Positions 33,432-40,994 of a DNA stretch of 40,994 bases are shown here, in pieces. Both the position numbers and the translations under genes were made by a program. The stretch comes from Chara braunii (taxonomy: Eukaryota; Streptophyta; Charophyceae; Charales; Characeae), in the NCBI GenBank assembly GCA_003427395.1, contig BFEA01000247.1, forward strand, positions 926,645 through 967,638, in the 5' to 3' direction. The notes below the pieces were generated by a model that worked only from the letters and a program-made list of their open reading frames with translations, made no database searches and was not told where the DNA came from. Positions within the stretch are counted from its first letter, which is position 1; each line of letters begins with the position of its first letter.

Positions 33432-33679
33432 TCTTCAGATAAACCTCCTCCATCTGTATAACCCACTACTACCCATGTTTGCCTATCTCCCTGCAGTATG
33501 ATTGTCGTATGCATGTGTGTCCTTATAACTTTACTTTCTTCCAAGACTTAAGCAGACTAAATGGAAGGAATGTGTGAGAGAGAAGTTTAAGTTTCATCTT
33601 TGTTCTGATTGAAAAAAGATTAAGGTGTGAACTGGGGGAAGGTGGGAGAAAGGTAGCTTTGCATGTGTTTGGAAGGGTC

Positions 33680-34169
33680 AAGCAAAGCCTGAGCATTGTT
33701 TTTACTGTGAATGGCTCAGGGCTATGTTTACTTGGCTGTTTTCTGAAGGACCAGGCGTTGTTTCTACTGTGAATGGCTTGATTGCTATGTTTATCTAGTT
33801 GTTTTCTGGAGGACCAGGCATTGTTTCTACTGTGAATGGTCTGTTTACTCTAGTTAACTCTGGGGGTTTGCCTGATTGAAGGGGTTTAAATTCTTGTTTT
33901 ATTCTGAGGGAGGATTTCTAGTCTAAGGCTAAGCATTGTTTCTACTGTGAATAGTTTAGCCTGAAAACCACGCACGTGAACTAAACTAAGTATAAAGTAC
34001 TTTTATGTATATTTGCATGTGAACTGGCAGTTGGACATAGTTTCTACTGTGAATGGCCCAGCGCTAAGCCATATCGTTAAGAAGAGAAAGAGAAAAATAC
34101 GAAGTATAAATGAAAATAGTTTTTGGCAAGCTGAACATTGTTTCCATGGCGAATGGTTCATTCCCTTGC

Positions 34170-34217
<48 letters not shown>

Positions 34218-34410
34218 GAAAACAAAGTCAGAGAAATACTAAATTTTGGATATTAAACGGCTCAGGGCGGCTACGCATTGTTTTCATGGCGAATGACATA
34301 GTCATCTGCCCAAAAGAAGAGAGAAGTAGTTGTGCAACATGTTCGTGTATATCTTAAAGGCAAGCAGGGCATTGTTTCCATGGCGAATGGTCCAGCTCTA
34401 TGTCTTATGT
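33680..34410 (+). repeat. H3 hairpin array: fixed 12-base loop, variable paired stems
   Basis: About eight hairpins share loop GTTTCTACTGTG or GTTTCCATGGCG, enclosed by ATT/AAT. Stems differ: 33686-33694/33714-33723 AGCCTGAGC with GCTCAGGGCT (one bulge); 33752-33756/33776-33780 CAGGC/GCTTG; 33926-33932/33956-33962 AGGCTAA/TTAGCCT, perfect; 34132-34136/34156-34160 TGAAC/GTTCA with an outer GGCAAG (34125-34130) / CTTGCC (34165-34170); 34271-34273/34299-34301 CTA/TAG; and a weaker one at 34367-34393. Same position and architecture as the H1 array but an unrelated loop. Confidence 0.85.
34172..34217. repeat. AT dinucleotide microsatellite and T tract
   Basis: A pure AT run to about 34209 followed by T to 34217, immediately after the outer stem of one hairpin. 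Absent from H1 and H2 at this place. Confidence 0.95.
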
Positions 34411-34679
34411 AAGAACTTTAAAAGATTCATAGACTATCTATATGGAATGAACTTGGGGCAAGTGGGAGTACTTACCTTTGTGGTTTGGCTTGCATGTGAC
34501 TGAGTGAGGCCACTACTTAATCTGAGTTTCAGGTTGATAAGTAGTTGTTTTAGTTGCTCGCTATATGCTAGAGCTATAGGAGTTAGTGTCAATTCTTGCA
34601 TTTTCTGTAGCGACTTTTTATACTTAGATCAATTTTTGTATTTTCTAAGATATTTTTTTATACTTGGCTTTGTATAAAT

Positions 34680-35220
34680 CTTGACAAGCTACTTTCTCTA
34701 CGGGAAGCGCTGCCGAAATTTCTACAAATCCTAGGAGTTAGTCAAATTTTGACTTGTCAAAATTTCAGCTTTGTCTTTTCTCTTATCTAACTTAGTTAAA
34801 ATCTGGGAAGTCTCCTTTTCTAAAGGGAATGCTGCCCAAATTTTTGCTAATTCAGGGAGTTAGACAAAATTGAGCTTTGGGAAGTCAAAGTTACTTTCAA
34901 ATTCTGGACTTAACCTTGTATAAATTTTGAAATAACACTTTTATAGAGGGATTGCTGCCGAAATTTCTACAAAACTAAGTAGTTCGTTAAATTTTGTCTA
35001 AGTTGGACTCAAGTTGTCTTCTGAGTTCATATCTGACTTAGTATAAATCTGGGAAGTCTCTCTTTCTAAAGGGAATGCTGCCCAAATTTCTACCAATTCA
35101 ATGAGTTCGACAAATTTTGACTTTCCAGAGTTAGAGGTTGTTTCTACTTTCATATGTGGACTTATATGAATTCTGGAAAGGCACTTTCCCTACGGGAAGC
35201 GTTGCCGAAATTTTCTTAGT
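34680..35220 (+). repeat. H3 five-unit ~120-bp repeat, A-B-A-B-A order
   Basis: Type A cores near 34699, 34945 and 35197; type B cores (CTAAAGGGAATGCTGCCC) near 34819 and 35068. Same order as H1 and H2. Confidence 0.85.
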
Positions 35221-36247
35221 TTAAAAGAGATAGATTATATTTTGACAGGTGGCGATTCTGGCGATCCACTCTGAATAGGGAGATTCTACAGTTGGTCTAC
35301 CTTTGCTTAAGCACTGACTTAGAGGTAGACTTAGACTTAGCTTATAGAAAGATTTTGAGTGAGGATGTGTTATGGAGTCGTATTCTCCATACACTTATGA
35401 TCTTGGCTTAGGGATTGGTCTATCGTGTGTTACAGGTCTTCCTGATCATTTGATCCAAGTTCAGAACTAGATTCAGCTTGATCCCTTGAGAATCACTTTC
35501 TGTTATCACTGATAACAGTTCGGTTGCCGATTCGTCGGTTTACGATTCAACTCCTATTCACTCCTGCCACTCAACCTAAAGGCTTTAGCCTTGTGATTGA
35601 ACTGTTTTATTGTGTTTTCACCCGGACTTTATTGAATGGCCATCCAACAAAAGTACTGAGTATTTATTTGAGAGTTGCACGAGTGAGGTTTGTATGGCTA
35701 AGGCAAGGGGTGTGAGTGCAGAGAATGGTTGAAGTTGACCCCGTGTAGTGCGTGCACTTCTGGATGAATCTTTGATGTGATTGCAGGTGCGTTTGTGGTT
35801 CGGACTCTCGATATGATTGCCTGCGATTACATACATATATGATTGAGAGGAGCTCCACTGTGACTGTGAGAAGTAATCGTCCTATATAACTAACCCTCAT
35901 ATATTTATAGGTGTCCTGAGTATTTGAGAGACCTACTGTATTTGTGCATAAGGATTAGCCAGATTATGGCTTGAGAGAAAAGGGAGATCCCTTTTTATTC
36001 TTTGATTTTTTTTAGATTTGTATGGTTGGACGTTGTAGTCCGTGGCAGCCGTCAAAGTCAAACCCCTTGACTTTCGCCCAAGCCTGGAGTGAGACTTATC
36101 TCAAGGGCCGCAAGAAACGACTGCCACCACAGGCGTGGACCTGTGTACCACCCGCTCTGCATAAGGTGCAGAAGAGGGTGTGTGGTCTTCAACCGCGCTT
36201 GGCAGTTGTCCAGCGTCGAGAGATTAACCCTCAAGGCGCGTGTCAGC

Positions 36248-36263
36248 CGACACTTGAGTGTCG
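36248..36263 (+). repeat. H3 CGACAC-TTGA-GTGTCG hairpin
   Basis: Perfect 6-bp stem, identical to H1, with a paired change in H2. Confidence 0.8.
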
Positions 36264-36599
36264 AACGCGACCCTCGAGATTAACGAGGACCGTGTGAGTA
36301 TGGGTACTACATAGTACGCCATCACTGAGACCACTTACGTACGCTTGCATTGCGGGTCGATATGAGTTAGCCCTGCGTCCGCGCGGTTTTATACTAAGTC
36401 TCGCATGCGACGCCTATCCGATTTCCGCATCGAAAAGTTATGGGTTGGCTACCGAGGGGCTAGGAGCGTTGTCGCGTTGTTTATGTTGTGTCGTTTCGTA
36501 TGTGTGTGTATGTGTGTGTTTTATTGTTGTGTTCGTAAAGTGGTGTGCGCGTGGTGTGTGCGATGCGTCCTAGTCGATCGACGACGAGTCGCGCTTGGG

Positions 36600-36995
36600 A
36601 CTTCAGCCCCCCAAGATGTCGGTTCGCGTGCGGGTTCGATAGAGGCGTATTACCGCGCGTACCCCCTATGCTACAGCGAACGAGAAACGTCATCGGCTGG
36701 TCCACCTCTGCGATTGCAACTGATTAGCTTTCGTACTGTGGACTGGTAGCTCGGCGGGGATACTCCCACCGAAGGGAGGTGACAGCTCTCGTAAGGTGTA
36801 GGTAAGTCGTGCCTCGTGTACGCCCTATCCTGTCATAGGGGCTCGCGAGAGGTATGGCTCGCGCACTCGGCCGGAGCGGCTTAAGGAAGCTCCACATGTA
36901 TTATCTGCGACGAAGGATTTGAACCAACTCCTGCGTGACGCAGCCGGGAGGGTCCCGCGCTGCCCTGGTGCGGTGCCGGACCGATGCGCTCGACA
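36600..36995 (+). repeat. H3 conserved 3' terminal domain
   Basis: Stem GTCCAC (36700-36705) / GTGGAC (36738-36743), then CGG (36752-36754) and GGG against CCC and CCG (36765-36771). Nearly identical to H1 10195-10580 over long runs, although much of the rest of the element has diverged. Confidence 0.75.
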
Positions 36996-37015
36996 GGAGA
37001 CGCCTTACTCAGACT

Positions 37016-37070
37016 AGAGAAAAAGAACGGGGTTTGGTATCCCCATCAACTACCTGAGAAGTTGAGAAAG
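37016..37070 (+). repeat. right flank hairpin with TTTGGTAT loop
   Basis: GGGG (37029-37032) / CCCC (37041-37044) around TTTGGTAT, then CTGAGAAGTTGAGA. It matches the sequence just left of H3 apart from the stem. Confidence 0.7.
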
Positions 37071-37607
37071 GGTTTGGTATAGTTCGACCCCGGCATGGCA
37101 GACAGAGTGACTGCCCTCATCGTTGGGACAGTACTCCTAGCAGAGGTGCTGGATCAAGAGATGAGGTAACTTTCTTGCAGAAAAACCAGCAGCAGAACAA
37201 GTCGAACAGTAGACAGAAATCCTTCTTAAATTTTAACTGGTGGCTGACAAGCGGCCTGGTTCGCAAAAAATCTGCATCCCCGGCCTTAAGGAAGTCAAAC
37301 TCTCAGGGCAGGGATGCTATGAAGTGGATTGTGAACTGAAAGTTTTATGAACTCAAGTCAGACTCAGAAAGACGAAAAGAAATCATGCTTATATAAGACA
37401 TAGAAGATGGCCATAAGCTTGATCTGGAAAAGAAAGAGAAGAAAAAAAATGCTAAAGAGAATGCAGTTATTGGGGTGAGAGGGCGAAGAAGCTATGCATG
37501 GGACAGAGGAAGGTGGAGCTGGCACTATGGCCTTGCTTACAGCTGGAGTGGAAGGACCTTTATGGATATAAGGAGGAAAAGAGGCACTAGGTGTGCTGTA
37601 GCGTGCA

Positions 37608-37835
37608 TCAATTTTTTTTTCGGAGGTACTCCATCCTGTCCGGGGATGGAGTCTTCTCATACCACCCAGTTACTGGGTAGCTAGGACAAAACCTTAGGTG
37701 CCTATAGACTCGCGGCTCTTCTTCCTCCTCCTCCTCTGAGCTAGAAACGTGTCGTGCCCTAGCCGGCGGCTCCTCCTTAGCCTTACCAGCCCTTCCTCCC
37801 CTTCCTCTACCCTGTCCGCGGCATGCCTCAGGCAT
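37608..37835 (-). CDS. possible Gag-like N-terminal fragment, 75 residues
   Basis: The peptide starts with a Gly/Arg-rich basic part (residues 6-19) followed by Ser-Ser-Ser and seven Glu (about residues 32-41), then an unremarkable tail ending in Lys-Lys-Asn. Basic/acidic low-complexity starts occur in Gag proteins of fungal Gypsy elements and in many unrelated nuclear proteins. No zinc knuckle or downstream pol is visible. The glutamate run is encoded by a GAG/GAA tract, so the frame may simply reflect simple sequence. Confidence 0.2.
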   Translation of the reverse strand: MPEACRGQGRGRGGRAGKAKEEPPARARHVSSSEEEEEEEPRVYRHLRFCPSYPVTGWYEKTPSPDRMEYLRKKN

Positions 37836-39420
37836 GATGCAAAAATAACCGAGAAAAAAGAGAAGAAACGTGCGAACGATGGAGGACTGTAAGGGAGAGG
37901 ACCGAGGAGAAAGAGAAGAAACGACTATGGATTACGCAGGACCAATGTCTAAAAGAGAGAGAGAAAAGCGCTGCTAGAAAAGAAAAAGGCTAGCGCAAAC
38001 CGACGCTGTGAGCTTCACAATGCAGAGTCCTGAGAAGAAACTAAACTGAGTTATCATCTTTATTTATACCAGACGCCGTCTCGTTTCTACCCAGCGGGGA
38101 CGCTGGGTGGGGGTTTGATATCATGTCGGAGTGCCCGACATTCTGACCCTCCTCGGTGTGTCAAATTTGCCACACCGGCTTAACGTTCTAACCTACGGGG
38201 TAAGACGTACCCCACTAGCCCAACATGAGTGAACCACGGTCCAGCCCGCTCTGCTTAACGGCAAGAGGCAACGTTATGGGTTATGAAGCTTATTAGCCTT
38301 GCCCTTTCGGTGGCTAACCCTGTTGAGACCCTACCACTGAATTTTATTTATATTTTTGTTATTATTTTTTTTTGCGAAGGGCACGATTAGTCTCGACAAT
38401 AAATAAAGTAAAATAAAATAATAATGCAGGAAAATAATGAGTAGGCCTAAGTGGTGGCAGTACTCACGTTGGCCAGGCCTGGATCCAAACCAGAGGGTGC
38501 ATGTCGAGGCCGTATTTCTGCAGCAGGGTCTGGGTACCAGCTCCACCAGTGGGACTACTGGATCTGGAATCTGCGCCAGTGGTAGTACCGTCGGACCTGG
38601 TCTACTTAGGTAGTGTCTTCCTTGGTTCCAGCGAGTGCTCAGGTGCCACGTGTCGACAGGCTCAGCAGCCAGCTGTCGGCCCAGGGAAACGGCCACTTGG
38701 CCGTTACGAGAGGGACCAGGGTTTTGACTTTGGAGTCTAGTTGTTGACATGCACGGGGCTCAGATAGAGATGATGAGTTGTCGAGTGGCCAAGACGCGCT
38801 GTTCGCCAGAGGGAATGTCTCCTGGCAGTTACAAAGGGATGCGGGTTTTTGACCCGTCGATCAGTTCTGACGTGTACGTGCCACTCGGCCATTACAAGGG
38901 AGAACACCAGGCGTACAGGGGGAGTTGCCTTTGGTCGTCGTGCGAGGCGTATCTGACGTGCCTTTAGCACCTGTGGGGGTCGAGGGGGATGGATGATGGC
39001 AATATACCGGGCGTACAGTGCGCGGGGTTGACTTTTGTGGAGGATATCTCAAGGAGGGCGCGTGCTCACAGCTTACACAGCTCCCTGATGCTTGACACGA
39101 GAAAGGGTAGGACTGAGCAATTCATGAGATCTGTTGCCCCTCTAGTGGCAGGAGTAGCCACAAACAACAACCACTTTCGCAGTTGGTGAGACCAGTTGCC
39201 TTCACTGAAGAGATACTCAATCATGACCCCTGTCGGCATGACCATCTGCTCTTGCTGGTGAGAAAACTGATCATTCTCGCTGGTAACGGGATCACCCAAA
39301 TCTGGATCCAACCTGCATCGCTGATGGCGTGAACCGTCACACTTGGAGATTTGAAAGCTAGCCATTCCCGTTGCCGGAGAGACCTGCCTTATTACAGGCA
39401 GCAGAATCATTAATTACCGC

Positions 39421-39665
39421 TGATGGTTGGATCAACCATTTCCCTCAGTGAAAAGTAAGCAGAGAGAACAACCACTCTCGCTGGTCAGAGGATCAGCTAT
39501 GCTCGTTGTTTGTGTGAATAACCACTCTCGCTGGTGACAGAATCAGCTATGCCGTTGTTGGCACGATCAACCACTCTCCCTGATGAGGCATTCAGCCATG
39601 CTCGTTGTTGGTAGGATCAGCTACTCCCGCTGGTAAGACGACCGACCACTCCCTCTGTCGGTTAC
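39421..39665 (+). repeat. D2 short repeats around CTCTC-GCTGGT
   Basis: Second copy of 12060-12310. One stem is weakened here (GAGAG replaced by CAGAG). Confidence 0.65.
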
Positions 39666-39942
39666 AATTACTACTACTATTATTATTAATATTTTCCTAA
39701 TATATGCACTCGCCCTTATGGCTGTCCAGGTACATGCTGGATGCAGTCAGAGTGAACCAGGCAGTAGTGTGCGAGCAAAAGAAGCTGCGTAGGTGTGAAT
39801 GGAAGAGAGCAAAAAGGAGAAGAGAGAGAGTCCTGCAATTTGGACACTAGGACGAGAAGCTAACTATCACTCTTGTACTGAAGATCAAACTAGACTCATT
39901 GCAGTCAACTTGAATCTACTTGCTGTCAAAGTGAGAAAGAGG

Positions 39943-40002
39943 GAGACTGGGACAGAGAGAGGGAGACTGGGACAGAGAGAGGGAGACTGGGACAGAGAGA
40001 GC
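39943..40002. repeat. 20-bp tandem repeat in D2
   Basis: Three adjacent near-identical units of GGGAGACTGGGACAGAGAGA, where D1 has a simple AG run. It is a site of repeat expansion since the copies separated. Confidence 0.85.
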
Positions 40003-40739
40003 GACACATAACAGATACCTGCCTGACTCGGAAGTGGGAAAAGAGTTGAGAGAGTCTGGGATGAGAGTTTCGTACGAAATTCAGACACGGTGGTCTATTA
40101 ATAATCATAACTCTTGATTGGAAGCATGCTTTGGGGATCCGTTTCCAAACGTTTCAAGGGCACTTAAAAACGCGGAGATTGACCGTTGCGATCTTCGTTC
40201 TGACAACGTAGTGACTTCATTAGGGTCGGTCTTCTGAACCGCAAGTGGTTTTCCCCGTCTGACTGTGAAGTGAGAAGTTAAACGGGGTGGGGAGCAAAAG
40301 AAGGAAAATACCAACTGAGAAACTGGGCATGTTTGAGATGATGATGAGACTTGTAGTGCACAGAGAAGCATATGGAGAGGGGAAGAGAGAAAAAGAGAGA
40401 ACCAGATCAGGCACGAGCCGAGGGACAAAGTGAAAAAACTGAGCAGAGAGACAAATGAGATATTTAGCGGGAAGAGAGAGATCAAACCTCAAATCCCCCT
40501 CAATGAGTCATGAAAAAACTTTCTATTTGATTATTTTAGTTTATTTAATTTTTATCACTTGTGCGAATATTAATCGCTCTGAATTAATTATTATCATTAT
40601 TACTAATTTTATGACCAGCCTATAATTGGTTGATCACTGACTCATGTGCTAGTGACATGTCCGCCCTAAGTGAAGGTCTTTGGTGTCCCGCAGTTGCCTC
40701 AATATAAATTGGCTAATTATGTGTTTTTTTTTCTCTAGA

Positions 40740-40994
40740 GTGATCAACTTCTGATTGGATGATCACACGCAGGCTGCGGCAGCAGTGCCCAGGCCGTAAG
40801 TGAAGGCGATGGGCAAAACACCGCTGCCACACTCAAAGAAAATGATTTATTTTATTTTATTTTATTCATTTTGGTGATCAGCTTCTGATTGGCTGATCAC
40901 ACGCAGGCTGCAGCAGCGGTGCCCAGGCCCTAAGTGAAGGCGATGGGCAGAACACCGCTGCCACACTCAAAGAGTGTGATTTATTTTATTTTAT
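40740..40994 (+). repeat. D2 hairpin tandem array, 134-bp unit
   Basis: GTGATCA stems at 40740-40766 and 40874-40900, exactly 134 bp apart, each followed by a long GCAGCGGTG/CACCGCTGC-type stem and a TTTTA spacer. The second unit is cut by the window end. The first unit has one A-C mismatch in the long stem. Confidence 0.9.

Larger units (their letters stand above)
28848..36995 (+). mobile_element. family H copy 3 (H3), ~8.1 kb
   Basis: Starts TGTCGG at 28848 and ends CTCGACA at 36995. It is colinear with H1 and reverse-colinear with H2. The reverse complement of its last bases (TGTCGAGCGCAT) resembles its first bases (TGTCGGTGCGAAT). A possible target duplication is GGAGACAC before and GGAGACGC after (7 of 8). 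Eight bases is longer than the usual 4-6 for LTR elements, so the match may be chance. No coding domain recognised; a 203-residue minus-strand frame (29833-30444) has no counterpart in the other copies. Confidence 0.8.
36996..38123. other. spacer between H3 and D2
   Basis: Begins with the right-flank hairpin. 37150-37330 has a short plus frame rich in Gln, Asn, Ser and Lys with no domain. Two clean hairpins lie at 37628-37645 (ACTCCATCC/GGATGGAGT) and near 37666-37680 (ACCCAG/CTGGGT). Probably retroelement-derived, but unassigned. Confidence 0.45.
38124..40994 (+). mobile_element. family D copy 2 (D2), truncated by window end
   Basis: Starts TGTCGG at 38124 with the terminal hairpin TGTCGG/CCGACA. 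Colinear with D1 from 10767. No gap, so it shows the hairpin array continuous at its start. Shared frames change mostly at amino-acid-altering positions, so no coding function is supported. Confidence 0.7.

Noticed and set aside
37070-37110. A tRNA-like T-arm or primer-binding site (GTTCGACCCCGG)
   Set aside because: No acceptor, D or anticodon arm can be built around it, and it is about 90 bases past the end of H3, too far for a normal primer-binding site.

Overview
This window looks like gene-poor, repeat-saturated nuclear DNA of a eukaryote. It has simple-sequence tracts, long poly-T/poly-A runs, scaffold gaps, a decayed Ty3/Gypsy pol fragment, several large repeat families with TG...CA ends, and no long open frame that behaves like a gene. 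I see no rRNA, tRNA, operon or prokaryotic gene structure. The tail of the Gypsy integrase (GPY/F-type motif) fits a filamentous fungus with a TE-rich genome best. That placement is inference: the sequence alone does not name the species, and a truffle- or rust-like genome is only a guess.

Layout. 1-3415: non-coding DNA with two CT microsatellites, a poly-T tract and a 120-bp tandem duplication. 3416-10580: first copy (H1, plus) of a 7-8 kb non-coding element, 'family H'. 10767-14330: first copy (D1) of a second family, 'D', ending in a hairpin tandem array interrupted by a 745-base gap. 14331-18363: non-coding sequence with hairpin motifs and 40/80-bp tandem repeats. 18364-26219: second family-H copy (H2) on the minus strand, with a small gap flanked by an exact 95-bp duplication. 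26600-27136: decayed Gypsy integrase C-terminus. 27137-28847: hairpin-rich sequence downstream of it. 28848-36995: third family-H copy (H3, plus). 36996-38123: spacer with one possible Gag-like minus-strand frame. 38124-40994: second family-D copy (D2), running off the window.

The three H copies are colinear from end to end. They begin TGTCGG, end CGACA (CGAGA in H1), and keep the same module order: terminal near-palindrome, GC-rich 5' block, TCC/GGA-loop hairpins, a block with a GACTC/GAGTC hairpin, a hairpin array, a five-unit repeat of about 120 bp in A-B-A-B-A order, a CGACAC-type hairpin, and a GC-rich 3' domain. None has recognisable coding capacity. They resemble very large LTRs or large non-autonomous retrotransposon derivatives.

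The most unusual signal is the hairpins. In family H, in the D region and in the DNA downstream of the Gypsy fragment, short hairpins recur with a fixed loop but different stems. The two arms of each stem stay complementary although their sequence changes from unit to unit. In H1 a 15-base loop recurs with at least six different paired stems. At the same place in H2 and H3 an unrelated 12-base loop is used in the same way. This looks like covariation at array scale and may be an undescribed RNA- or DNA-structure system carried by these elements. All alignments were done by eye; no covariation statistic, fold or database search was run.
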